Assembly (NCBI GenBank): GCA_945862355.1
Contig: CAMAYR010000004.1
Span: 1 to 45,685, forward strand
Direction of reading: 5' to 3'
DNA: 45,685 nucleotides
Origin: Devosia equisanguinis
GTDB taxonomy: Bacteria; Pseudomonadota; Alphaproteobacteria; Rhizobiales; Hyphomicrobiaceae
The first letter of the stretch is position 1; each line of letters starts with the position of its first letter. The position numbers were made by a program, and so were the translations under genes. The notes under the pieces were generated by a model. It ran no database searches, had not been told where the DNA came from, and saw only the letters and a program-made list of their open reading frames with translations. Below, one piece after another: positions 17,493 to 26,112 of this stretch.

Positions 17493-19073
17493 CTACTTCT
17501 TCGGCTTGAAGCCGTATTCCTCCCAGCGCCGCTCGACAAGATCGAGGTCGATCGGATCGGACTTGACCATCTTGGGATAGCGGTCTCCCTGGTAGTTTTC
17601 CTCCGGCTCGAAATCGAGGTTGATGGTCGCGTCGATCAGGACGCGGCACCACTTGCCCGTGCCGTACATTGCGGTGTCGCGATACTTGAGCCGCGTCGAG
17701 GGATCGAGTGCCGAGCCGAACGTGCCCGGCATGAAGACGATGTCGTCCTCGGCTGCGTTCACGCGGTAGGCGAAAGCCCAATCGAGAGAGCCCGGATCGT
17801 GGATGTCGATGTCGTCATCGACCACCCAGATGTGCTTGTAGCGGAGATGCGCCGCGTTGGAGCCCCAGATCGCGCACGCGGCCTGCTTGGCCTGTCCACG
17901 ATACGTCTGCTTCATCTGGATGATCAGCGTCGTGCCGTTGTTGGCGGCAGGGCAGTGCACGTCCGTGATTCCAGGCACGCCGGAGCGCTCGAGGATGTTC
18001 CAGGCGAGTGCTGCACGCTGCACCGACGACATGATCGAGTTCTCGTTCAGCATCTTGGGCATGGTGCCCTCGAGCGTACCGCGGAAGATCGGATCGTTGC
18101 GGTGGGTGATGGCCGTCACCCGCACGACGTGCTTTGGCGACTGGTCGCCGCCGAAGTAGCCTGTGTACTCGCCGAACGGGCCTTCCATCTCGAACGTCGC
18201 GGGATCGGGCGAGATCCAGCCTTCGATGACGATCTCGGCGGAAGCGGGCACCTTGAGCGGCACCGTCTCGCAGTCGACGAGCTCGACGGGTGCGCCGCGA
18301 ATGGCGCCCATCACGTCGTATTCCGACACGTCCGGCGGGATCGGCGAGGCGGCGCAGAACGGCAGGCTCGGCTCCCATCCGTAGATGAACGCGACCGGCA
18401 TCTCCTCCTGCTTTTCGACGTATTTCTTGAAGTCGAGGCCCCAGTTCTGCGGCCGCCACAAGAGCACCGGCAGAGAGTTAGGCTTCTGGCCAACCATGCC
18501 GCGGTACATGCCGACGTTGAGGCGGCCCGTCACCGGGTCCTTCGTCACCGTACCCTGCATCGTGTTGATGTAGCGCCCGCCATCGAGGCGATGCCACTTC
18601 GGCACGGGGAAATCGAGCAGATTGATGTCGTCGCCGGTGACGATATTCTCCTTGACCGGGCCTGTCTTCAGGGTCACCGGGGGCACGCGGCTGGCGTAGG
18701 CCTTCCGGGCGGCCTTCACCATCTCGGTGATAGATGCGTCCTTCGGCAGGCCGAACATCATAGCGACGCGGCTATAGCTCGACAGCCCGCCGGTGAACAG
18801 CTTGGTGCAACGCGCGCCGGGGCCGTTGTAGTCCTTGATATTGTTGAACATCAGCGCCGGGCCGTCGCCGTTGCCGAACGCCTTGCGGGTCACCGTTCCA
18901 AGCTCGCACTCCCAATCGACCTCGACGTCGATGTCGTGGATCTCGCCTTCGCGTCGCAGGGCCTCGATCCAGCCGCGCAAGTCGCCGAATGGTGCGGGCT
19001 GGTTGGATCCCGCTGCCGGGGCGCCACTTTCTGCTGTTTTGGGCGTCGGTTTCTGGTTGGGCGACTTGGCCAT
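17493..19073 (-). CDS. UbiD-family decarboxylase, paralogue A
   Basis: 526 residues from ATG 19073 with AAGGAG nine bases upstream. UbiD enzymes use prenylated FMN for reversible decarboxylation of unsaturated or aromatic acids. The fold is complete: NVGMYR (N186, R191), PDVSEYDVMGA (E251) and MEGPFGEYTGY (E297, E302) correspond to the cofactor/metal Asn, the catalytic Arg, the metal Glu and the Glu pair of fungal Fdc1. At the place of Fdc1 His191, a metal ligand, the sequence reads RPQN210WGLDF, so Asn replaces His in an ungapped alignment. Residues 1-28 are a low-complexity Ala/Pro/Lys extension. It is divergent from paralogue B. No ubiX-type flavin prenyltransferase gene is nearby. Confidence 0.9.
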   Translation of the reverse strand: MAKSPNQKPTPKTAESGAPAAGSNQPAPFGDLRGWIEALRREGEIHDIDVEVDWECELGTVTRKAFGNGDGPALMFNNIKDYNGPGARCTKLFTGGLSSYSRVAMMFGLPKDASITEMVKAARKAYASRVPPVTLKTGPVKENIVTGDDINLLDFPVPKWHRLDGGRYINTMQGTVTKDPVTGRLNVGMYRGMVGQKPNSLPVLLWRPQNWGLDFKKYVEKQEEMPVAFIYGWEPSLPFCAASPIPPDVSEYDVMGAIRGAPVELVDCETVPLKVPASAEIVIEGWISPDPATFEMEGPFGEYTGYFGGDQSPKHVVRVTAITHRNDPIFRGTLEGTMPKMLNENSIMSSVQRAALAWNILERSGVPGITDVHCPAANNGTTLIIQMKQTYRGQAKQAACAIWGSNAAHLRYKHIWVVDDDIDIHDPGSLDWAFAYRVNAAEDDIVFMPGTFGSALDPSTRLKYRDTAMYGTGKWCRVLIDATINLDFEPEENYQGDRYPKMVKSDPIDLDLVERRWEEYGFKPKK

Positions 19074-19227
19074 CGTTGGCAGCTCCTTGGAAGTGGGGGT
19101 ACCTTGCCCCGCCGGTGAGGCATGGGTGCTTTACAGCGGGCGCGCCCGCGTGCAAAGGCTGCCTTCTAATCAGATCAGGTGCGAGTGAAACGTTGTCTCA
19201 CTTGCATATAGTCGAGGAAAATAATCC

Positions 19228-20766
19228 ATGGAAGTCAAGCGAGAGCCCGTCGCCTATCCCGATTTGCGGAGCTGGATTTCAGCATTGGAGAAGGCCGGCG
19301 AGCTAGACACCGTAAAAGGCGAGGTCGACTGGAAGTACGAGTTGGGCACTTTGACGCGCCTGGCGCTCGGCCCCGGCACCGGCAAGGCCCTGCTGTTCAA
19401 CAACATCAAAGACTACAATAAAAAAGACAGCCGCTGCGGCAAGTTGTTCGTGTCGGGCCTCGCCTCGTACGGACGCGTCGCCATGATGATGGGGCTGCCG
19501 CGCGACACGCACCCGCGCGAGCTCGTGAAGCTCGGCCGTTCGGTCCTGGAAGGTCGCATCGCCCCCCGCACTGTCAAGGATGCCCCCTGCAAGGAGGTCA
19601 TCGTCAAGGGCAAGGACGTCAACCTCGACGACTTCCCATCGCCGATCTGGAACCGCCCCGATGGCGGTCGCTACATTCTCACCTACGCCGGCATCATCTC
19701 CAAGGACCCCACGACCAACGTTCACAACGTCGGGATCTATCGCGGCATGGTCGCGAGCAAGAACGAGATCCCGATGCTGATGTGGCGGGCCCAGAACATC
19801 GGCCATCACGTCGCCGCATGGCAGGCCGCCGGCCACAAGCGGATGCCGATCGCGGTGGCAATCGGGTGCGAGCCGACATTCGGCTTCACCGCCTCCGCGC
19901 CGATCACGCGCGGCGTCAGCGAGTACGACGTGATGGGCGCCATTCGTGGTGCGCCGATCGACCTCGTCAAATGCGAGACCAACGACCTGATGGTTCCCGC
20001 CTCCGCCGAGATCGTGATCGAAGGCGAGCTGACGCTCGATCCCGAAGAGTACGTGATGGAAGGTCCGTTCGCCGAGTTCACCGGCTATGTAGCCGGCGAC
20101 AAGAGCCCCAAGCCGACCATCAAGATCACCTGCATCACGCATCGCAAGGACCCTATTCTGACCGGCGCTATCGAGGGCGCGCTGCCAGGCAGCTACTCGG
20201 AGAACGGCATCTGCTCGTCGATCATGCGCGCAGGCGTCGCCTGGAACGTGCTCGACCGAGCGGGCCTGTCGGGGGTCGCCGACGTGTGGTGCCCGCCCGT
20301 CCAGATGGGCATCAACACGGTGGTGGCGATCAAGCAGAGCTACCGCAACCAGGCCAAGCAGGTCGGCCACGCGCTTTGGGGCTCGGCCGCCGGCCACGTG
20401 CGCTACAAGCATGTCACGGTAGTGGACGACGACATCGACATCCACGACTACGGCGCGGTCGACTGGGCCATCGCCTATCGCGTCAACGCCGGCGAGGACG
20501 ATGTACTGATCTCGCCGTCGACTTTCGGCGCCGGCCTCGACCCCTCGACCCGCAAGCGCGACCGCAACGCCGCGCTGTTCGGCACGGGCAAGTGGGCACG
20601 CCTTCTAATCGACGCGACCATGAACCTCGACTACGACCCGGATCCAGAGCTCGGCGGCGCACGCTTCCCGCCGCTCATCTGGCCGTCCGACGAGGATCGC
20701 AAGTCGGCGCACGAACGTTGGGCCGAGCTCGGTCTTTCGCCGCTCGATCCCAGCGCCAGACGCTGA
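19228..20766 (+). CDS. UbiD-family decarboxylase, paralogue B
   Basis: 512 residues, ATG 19228 with GAGGAAA upstream. The domain plan is as in paralogue A, and blocks such as DDDIDIHD, EYDVMGAIRGAP and VPASAEIVIEG are shared word for word. Key positions: N167 and R172 in NVGIYR, E232 in GVSEYD, E278 and E283 in MEGPFAEFTGY; the numbering is almost the same as in Fdc1. The position of the metal-ligand His is N190 in RAQNIGHH, with two His three and four residues later that might substitute. It likely decarboxylates or carboxylates an unsaturated or aromatic acid; the substrate is unknown. A PurN-like gene follows after 16 bases, suggesting one transcript. Confidence 0.92.
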   Translation: MEVKREPVAYPDLRSWISALEKAGELDTVKGEVDWKYELGTLTRLALGPGTGKALLFNNIKDYNKKDSRCGKLFVSGLASYGRVAMMMGLPRDTHPRELVKLGRSVLEGRIAPRTVKDAPCKEVIVKGKDVNLDDFPSPIWNRPDGGRYILTYAGIISKDPTTNVHNVGIYRGMVASKNEIPMLMWRAQNIGHHVAAWQAAGHKRMPIAVAIGCEPTFGFTASAPITRGVSEYDVMGAIRGAPIDLVKCETNDLMVPASAEIVIEGELTLDPEEYVMEGPFAEFTGYVAGDKSPKPTIKITCITHRKDPILTGAIEGALPGSYSENGICSSIMRAGVAWNVLDRAGLSGVADVWCPPVQMGINTVVAIKQSYRNQAKQVGHALWGSAAGHVRYKHVTVVDDDIDIHDYGAVDWAIAYRVNAGEDDVLISPSTFGAGLDPSTRKRDRNAALFGTGKWARLLIDATMNLDYDPDPELGGARFPPLIWPSDEDRKSAHERWAELGLSPLDPSARR

Positions 20767-20782
20767 TCGATAGAGGGAGGCC

Positions 20783-21376
20783 ATGCTCCGCATCGCGTTC
20801 ATGGCCTCCAACAACGGCTCGTCGATGCGCGCAATCGTGCGCGCCATCGGCGAGGGCCGCATCGCGGCTGAGCCCTGCCTGATCGTGACCAACCGGCGCT
20901 CCGCGCGCGCGCTGGCGTTTGCAGCCGAGCACAACATCGCCAGCCGGTGCATCCCGACCGAGGGCGTCGAGGAGGCAGCCGACGCCGAGCTGTTGCAGGC
21001 GCTGGCAGACGCCGACGCCGACCTCGTCGTGCTCTCCGGCTACCTCAGGAAGCTCGGGCCACGCACACTCGCGGCCTATTCAGGTCGCGTGCTGAACGTG
21101 CATCCAGCCCTACTGCCGAGACACGGCGGTAAGGGCATGTACGGCCGCAAAGTGCACGAGGCGGTGCTGGCGGCCGGCGACACGGAAACCGGAGCGACCA
21201 TCCACATCGTCGATGCCGAGTACGACCGCGGCCGCGTTCTCGCGCAACGCCGCTTTCCCGTCGAGCCCGGCGACACGGTGGAAACCATCGAGCGTAACGT
21301 GATGCGCACTGAGGAAGCGTTGTTCGTCGAGACCGTCTCGCGCATCGCAAAAGGCGAGCTGACGCTATCCTCGTGA
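20783..21376 (+). CDS. PurN-like formyltransferase
   Basis: 197 residues with a strong GAGGGAGG site before ATG 20783. It has the glycinamide-ribotide formyltransferase fold: MASNNGSSM at the phosphate loop, VVLSGYLRKL, and the catalytic set NVHPALLPRHGGKG (N and H) with TGATIHIVDAEYDRGRVL (D). All three catalytic residues are in place. True PurN normally sits by purM; here the gene is 16 bases behind a UbiD decarboxylase. It is also shorter in the N-terminal loop, with NNGSS in place of the usual SGxGSN. It may formylate, or transfer a one-carbon unit to, a substrate of the decarboxylase pathway. A second PurN copy cannot be excluded. Confidence 0.8.
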   Translation: MLRIAFMASNNGSSMRAIVRAIGEGRIAAEPCLIVTNRRSARALAFAAEHNIASRCIPTEGVEEAADAELLQALADADADLVVLSGYLRKLGPRTLAAYSGRVLNVHPALLPRHGGKGMYGRKVHEAVLAAGDTETGATIHIVDAEYDRGRVLAQRRFPVEPGDTVETIERNVMRTEEALFVETVSRIAKGELTLSS

Positions 21377-21481
21377 CGCGCACTCAACCCTGATTGTCGC
21401 TGCTGATTGTCGCTCCTGGACCTGCGGCCCGTCCCGGTTCACATTGTGCCGAACAACGCACGCTCCATGGCGGAGACCACA

Positions 21482-22033
21482 ATGCCCTATCTCAAATCCC
21501 ACAACGACCTTTCCGGCCCCGGCGACGTGTTCGGCGCCTATCCCGAGATCTATCGCCACTGGGCCGAGATGGGCCAGCTTTTCATAAACGGTCCCTCGCC
21601 GCTGACGCCCGGCGAGCGCGAGATGATCCAGGCCCTCGTCGCCGGCACCATCGATTGCCAGTATGCCTACGTCGCTCACACGGCAGCCGCCGTCTCGCGG
21701 GGCATCGAGCCGGGCGTGGTGGAAAAGCTCGTGGCCGATGTGGCAACCGCGCCGGTTTCCGACAAGCTCAAGCCGCTGCTGGGATACGTCAAAAAGCTCG
21801 CCGGGACGCCGCATTCCATCACCCAGGCCGATGCCGACGCCATCTTCGCCGCCGGCTGGGACGCGCACGCATTCCACGACGCTGTCGCACTGACCGCTCG
21901 CATGACGTTCATGTCGCGCATCATCTTCGGCCACGGTTTTGTTCCGATGACGCCGGAGCGGGCGAAACATAACGCCGAGCATCGCGCCAAGGTCGGCTAC
22001 GTCGCGCTCTATCCGAGCCTAGAAAAAAAATAG
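21482..22033 (+). CDS. AhpD/carboxymuconolactone decarboxylase-fold protein
   Basis: 183 residues from ATG 21482, chosen because GGAG lies six bases upstream; ATG 21467 has no such site. Helical AhpD-type core: LTPGEREMIQALVAGTIDCQ then YAYVAHTAAA. Peroxidase members carry C-x-x-C before the His; here C59 is present, the second position (62) is Ala, and H66 is kept. Two-electron thiol chemistry of the AhpD kind is therefore unlikely and a single-Cys or non-redox role is more probable. The ending HRAKVGYVALYPSLEKK is typical of uncharacterised family members. It lies downstream of ubiD and the formyltransferase on the same strand, so it may act in the same pathway. Confidence 0.75.
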   Translation: MPYLKSHNDLSGPGDVFGAYPEIYRHWAEMGQLFINGPSPLTPGEREMIQALVAGTIDCQYAYVAHTAAAVSRGIEPGVVEKLVADVATAPVSDKLKPLLGYVKKLAGTPHSITQADADAIFAAGWDAHAFHDAVALTARMTFMSRIIFGHGFVPMTPERAKHNAEHRAKVGYVALYPSLEKK

Positions 22034-22301
22034 CCCGCTGCCCGCATCCGATCGCCGATCGGCACACGCGGCATGGTTGCGCGGAATGCCACAGGTCGTT
22101 TCCCGTTGGGCGTGGTAGATAGCAGCTCCAATCGAGCGAGCGGCTGACCCTCGCCCTTTGCGGCCTACCCGTCCTTTGCGCCTTATCTGATGCGCGGACG
22201 CGGGCCTGTCCAGCCTCCCATGTGGCTCGATCTGCCAGTCTCGGCAATCGAGTCTCGGCAATTCGACAACCGTATATCGACAACCCAAGGATCCAGACGC
22301 C

Positions 22302-22769
22302 ATGGAAATACGCACGGCCGTCCGGCCCGATCTCTCCGCCATTTCAGACTGCGAAACCAACGCATTCGGATCGCCCCGGCGGCTGATCGACGGTGACGGC
22401 ACGAAATCCCATGCCAGGCTGCTGGCTCAGATCCGGGACGGCGAAATTCGCGTGATCGAAAACGGAAATGGCGTGGCCGGGTTCATCTCGTTCACGACGA
22501 ATTTCGAGCATCTGTTCGTCAGCACCATCGCGGTGCTGCCGCAGTATCAGCGCCAGGGGCTCGGCAGCCTTCTGCTCGCCAAAGCCGAGCAGGAAGCCGT
22601 CCGGCGCGGTCTGGATCACGTGAGCTTGTTCACGGACGGCCCCGCCGCCGACAACGTGGCGTTCTACGAAAGCCGAGGCTTCGGCGAGACCGACCGATGC
22701 GAAGGCCCGGGCTTCGCGCGCATCTATCTGAGCAAGCCCGTCACGTCGGAAGCAGCCAAGGCTGCCTGA
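22302..22769 (+). CDS. GNAT-family N-acetyltransferase
   Basis: 155 residues. The acetyl-CoA loop is VLPQYQRQGLGSLLLAKAE (the Q/R-x-x-G-x-G/A signature at about residues 83-92), preceded by the beta-4 strand LFVSTIAVLP and followed by the ADNVAFYESRGF block that ends the fold. The N-terminal MEIRTAVRPDLSAISDCE is a standard GNAT start. The acceptor substrate cannot be predicted. The gene stands alone, 268 bases after the CMD-fold gene; that gap holds nothing recognisable. It is convergent with the thiolase at 22857. Confidence 0.85.
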   Translation: MEIRTAVRPDLSAISDCETNAFGSPRRLIDGDGTKSHARLLAQIRDGEIRVIENGNGVAGFISFTTNFEHLFVSTIAVLPQYQRQGLGSLLLAKAEQEAVRRGLDHVSLFTDGPAADNVAFYESRGFGETDRCEGPGFARIYLSKPVTSEAAKAA

Positions 22770-22856
22770 CCCATCCATGCCCCATCCGGGCCCGAACCTG
22801 AACGAAGACCTGACCAGAACCCAGGTCACACTCACCTGGGCCTGGCCTGATCCCAA

Positions 22857-23999
22857 TCATCTGCTCAGGATATTGATCGAGCACGCCCCGTGATCCAGCC
22901 CGGCGATACCACCACCGGTGCAGTGCGCGAGCGCCACCTTCGCGCCCTCGACCTGACGCCGACCGGCATCGCCGCGCAACTGGAACGTCAACTCGACGAG
23001 TTGTGCCGCCCCTGTCGCGCCCACGGGATGACCGCGGCACAACAGACCGCCTGAAGGGTTGACCGGAATGCGGCCGCCGAGCGAGGTCGCCCCACTTTCG
23101 AGCAGCGCCACCGCCTCCCCCCGCTCACACCAGCCGAACGCCTCGTAGTAGAGCAGCTCGGCGATCGTGAAGGCGTCATGAACCTCCGCGACGTCGATGT
23201 CGTCGGGACCCATCCCCGACATCTCCCATATTTCCGCCGCCCCCCGCGCGGTGATCTCCGGCACGGTCATGTCACGAAATCCCGTCATGTAGCGGCCCGA
23301 GTTCAGCTCGGATGCCACCACCCACACCGGCTTGGCCAGACCGATCTCGCGCGCCTTCTCCTCCGACACCAGCACCAGCGCCGCCGCACCATCGCCCGTC
23401 GGGCAGCAATGCAACAGCGTGAAGGGATCAGCCACGGGCCGCGCCTTCGCGATCTCCTCGAGCGTCACCTCGTTCTGGAATTGTGCAAGCGGATTGAGCG
23501 CGCCGTGCTTGTGGGCTTTCACCGCGACCTTTGCGAGGTCCTGCGGACCAAGCTTGTGCTCGTGCATGTAGCGGCCGGCCCGCATCGCGTAGAGCGCCGG
23601 CATCGTGAGACCGACGTTGACGTCCCAGTCGTCCGGCTGTCCGGGTAGCACGCCGCCGCCGAGCGACGTCAGCTTGTCGATTCCGACGACGAGCGCGCAG
23701 TCCCACTGCCCCGTGCTGATCGCATGCCATGCCTCCCGGAACGCCGTTCCTCCTGAAGAGCAGGCGTTCTCACAATTGACGACCGGCATCCCCAGCAGGC
23801 CGAGCGGCCGCAGGATGCGCTGGCCGACGAGGCGGCCGCCATAGGCAGATCCGACATAGGCCGACTGGATCTCGCGCGGCTCCACGCCCGCGTCGCGCAC
23901 GGCGGCTTTGACGACGGGCCAGCCGAGATCCTGCACCGAAAGCTCCGGAAACTTGCCGAACCGGCACGTCGCGGCGCCGGCAATCGCAACTTTGCGCAT
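22857..23999 (-). CDS. SCP-x type thiolase (acetyl-CoA acetyltransferase-like)
   Basis: 380 residues from ATG 23999. The N-terminal MRKVAIAGAATCRFGKFPE and the nucleophile block NCENACSSGG (C80) belong to the lipid-transfer/SCP-x thiolase class, as do EVHDAFTIAELLYYEAFGW and GGLLCRGHPVGATG. The final HCTGGGI replaces the usual CxGGG/HNxGG element. Such thiolases cleave branched or steroid side-chain acyl-CoAs, or act as part of complexes with a DUF35 zinc-ribbon protein. A DUF35 gene lies on the same strand at 25687-26112, but the PcfJ-DnaA fusion gene sits between them on the other strand. Substrate unknown. Confidence 0.9.
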   Translation of the reverse strand: MRKVAIAGAATCRFGKFPELSVQDLGWPVVKAAVRDAGVEPREIQSAYVGSAYGGRLVGQRILRPLGLLGMPVVNCENACSSGGTAFREAWHAISTGQWDCALVVGIDKLTSLGGGVLPGQPDDWDVNVGLTMPALYAMRAGRYMHEHKLGPQDLAKVAVKAHKHGALNPLAQFQNEVTLEEIAKARPVADPFTLLHCCPTGDGAAALVLVSEEKAREIGLAKPVWVVASELNSGRYMTGFRDMTVPEITARGAAEIWEMSGMGPDDIDVAEVHDAFTIAELLYYEAFGWCERGEAVALLESGATSLGGRIPVNPSGGLLCRGHPVGATGAAQLVELTFQLRGDAGRRQVEGAKVALAHCTGGGIAGLDHGACSINILSR

Positions 24000-24266
24000 G
24001 TGACATCCACCCGGAATTTCGAGACGCACAATAGTGTATGCGAGCCTGCATGGAGTGCCAATGCCACCTCCCCGCAAATCTCGCAAACAAGCATAACACG
24101 ACTGCATACGCAGCATTTCTGCATCAATACAGCCACAATCGAACGTGTGCGTTACGCACGCCCCAAGGCTGCCGGTTTTCGATCGTTGATGGCTCCTCGT
24201 TCATGCACGCCGAAACCCCCGCGACGGCGAGCAGGTCCGCATCGCAACTTCAGCGTTGGTGATCAT

Positions 24267-25661
24267 ATGATGCAAAAGACGGGAGAGCTGACCGCTCTGC
24301 AGTGGCTCGCGCCCAGCATGGCGCGCGACGGACTGATCAAGAACGGCGATTGGGTTCTCCCTGCCGCCGAGGAAGCGGGAGGGCTCTTCGCCGACGAGCA
24401 GCTTCGCCTGCCCGCGCAATTCCTGGCCGTGCTCGACCGCTTCGCCCTCGACTACATCAGTCAGGCCCCGGTCATCGTGGTCGCCGCGTCGCATGGCAAG
24501 AAGTTTACGAAGCGCAACGACCGCGTAGACGTCGGCAAGCGCTTTGTGTCGGAGTGCCGCGCGGGCATGAAGCTCGCCGAGCTTCTGAAAGGCTACGGCC
24601 TGGCGCCGCAACTGCGTGCGCTGTCCGGACAAGCCCTGCGCGATGGCCAGCACAATCTCCTCGCCGCGCTCTCCGCCGTGGTGCCGGCCTCGACGCTGGC
24701 GCAGGCGATCCCGAAGTCGCCGGACGAGCAGAATTCGTGGCTTCTCGGCTTGGAATCCTGGCGCCACCACATGTTTCGCCACTTCCGCAACGCCAACATC
24801 CTTCTCCCGTGGGCCGCGGCTAACATTCGCAGCGACGAGGCCCGCACCTCGGCCAGCGACGTGGCCGACTTCGCCGGCTACGCCGCACGCACTCAGACCA
24901 CCTTCGATCAGGGCTGGACCTTCGCGCAGGCCCTCGCCGCCTCGCGGCGCTGGCACGACGAACTCGCGATCCGCCCGCCGCTCCATGAGGCGAGCTGTCC
25001 CGATTGGCGGACACCGATCGACTATGCGCCATTGCCGCTCGCGATCCAGTTCGACGGCTTTGCGTTCCATGCCCTGAACACGCGTGAGGCGCTGTATGAG
25101 GAAGGCGCGCGGATGCACCACTGCGTCCGGCTATATTCGGACAAGGTCGCAAGCGGCGCCTCGCGCATCTATTCCGTGCGCCGCGACGGCAAACGCGTGG
25201 CAACCCTCGAGCTCGTCCGAACACGCAGGGCCCGCGCCGCGACACCACGCTACGAGATGACCCAGCTGAAGGGCCCGCACAACGCCGCACCATCGGTCGA
25301 GACGGCAAAAGCGACGGCGGCATTCATCGCCGCCGTGTGCCCTGCCACCGCTGCCATACGAGGCAAGCTCGCGACCGACGATCCGCGCGGCGCCCGCGTA
25401 CGCGAGGCGTTGCGCACGAGGCTCGGCGACGACATGTACTCGAGCTGGTTCCGGCCCCTCGATTTCGAGGCCTTCGACGGCAAGGCGCTGTGCGTCTCGT
25501 TCCCCGTCAAGTTCCTGCGCAACTGGGTGCAGTCGCACTACCTCGACACGCTCCTGGAATGTTGCGCGGCAAGCTTCGCCGGGCTGGAGGAGGTCGATAT
25601 CGTCGTACGCCCGACCTCGCCCTTGATGCCGCGGCGCCCCTGGCGCCTCGACGAACGATGA
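24267..25661 (+). CDS. PcfJ-like domain fused to a DnaA N-terminal domain
   Basis: 464 residues from ATG 24267 (ATG 24270 follows; ATG 24189 is a longer option; no strong ribosome site marks any). Residues 1-190 are helical with no motif I know (GYGLAPQLRALSGQALRDGQ, WRHHMFRHFRNANI). Residues about 255-355 look like a PcfJ domain: GARMHHCVRLYSDKVASG (H284, H285, C286), RIYSVRRDGKRVATLEL and MTQLKGPHNAAPS. Residues about 378-460 read as DnaA domain I: RVREALRTRLGDDMYSSWF, LCVSFPVKFLRNWVQSHY and EEVDIVVRP. In DnaA this domain self-associates and binds the DnaB helicase. There is no ATPase or DNA-binding domain. It ends 25 bases from the convergent DUF35 gene. Function is unknown; a replication-linked role is inference. 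Confidence 0.7.
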   Translation: MMQKTGELTALQWLAPSMARDGLIKNGDWVLPAAEEAGGLFADEQLRLPAQFLAVLDRFALDYISQAPVIVVAASHGKKFTKRNDRVDVGKRFVSECRAGMKLAELLKGYGLAPQLRALSGQALRDGQHNLLAALSAVVPASTLAQAIPKSPDEQNSWLLGLESWRHHMFRHFRNANILLPWAAANIRSDEARTSASDVADFAGYAARTQTTFDQGWTFAQALAASRRWHDELAIRPPLHEASCPDWRTPIDYAPLPLAIQFDGFAFHALNTREALYEEGARMHHCVRLYSDKVASGASRIYSVRRDGKRVATLELVRTRRARAATPRYEMTQLKGPHNAAPSVETAKATAAFIAAVCPATAAIRGKLATDDPRGARVREALRTRLGDDMYSSWFRPLDFEAFDGKALCVSFPVKFLRNWVQSHYLDTLLECCAASFAGLEEVDIVVRPTSPLMPRRPWRLDER

Positions 25662-25686
25662 TGCTGCGGCTGGAACGCCCCCGCGA

Positions 25687-26112
25687 TCAGGCGCTCTCGA
25701 ACTGGTGACTCATGATCGGCCGGCCATCTTCGGTTCGACCGATCTCGCCGACCTTGAGGCGAACGCGGGCGTCATAGGGCGGCGGCGCATTCGGATCGCA
25801 CGCCAGGGGCGCCGACACGCGCACGCCGTTGTCGAGATCGACATAGGCGATCACATAGGGCGTCCGCCAGCCCTTGCGCGCGACGTGTACCACCGTGAAC
25901 GCATAGAGCTTGCCCGTCGCCGGCAGCGGATCGTCCTCGATCTCCTCCGACCAGCACGCAAGGCACACCTTGGGCTTGGGGAACACCTCCGCCCCGCAGC
26001 CCCGGCACTTGCCCCCGCGCAGTCGGATCTCGCCCGACGCCAGCGTCATCACCGCGCCCGGCACGGTCCACTGCTCCGCGGGAAGCTCCGCCACCTTTGC
26101 CTTGACCGCCAT
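25687..26112 (-). CDS. DUF35 zinc-ribbon / OB-fold protein
   Basis: 141 residues, ATG 26112. A rubredoxin-like zinc ribbon holds four Cys in C36-x2-C39 and C50-x2-C53 (GKCRGCGAEVFPKPKVCLACW). The OB-fold follows: GKLYAFTVVHVARKGW, PYVIAYVDLDNGVRVSA, and a final IMSHQFE. These proteins bind thiolases and channel CoA intermediates, so the natural partner here is the thiolase at 22857-23999. The start codon lies in a tandem 22-base duplication shared with the end of the preceding gene; the duplicated AGGTCAGGTGAC probably serves as the ribosome site. It is 23 bases behind the quinone oxidoreductase gene and surely in its operon. Confidence 0.9.
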   Translation of the reverse strand: MAVKAKVAELPAEQWTVPGAVMTLASGEIRLRGGKCRGCGAEVFPKPKVCLACWSEEIEDDPLPATGKLYAFTVVHVARKGWRTPYVIAYVDLDNGVRVSAPLACDPNAPPPYDARVRLKVGEIGRTEDGRPIMSHQFESA

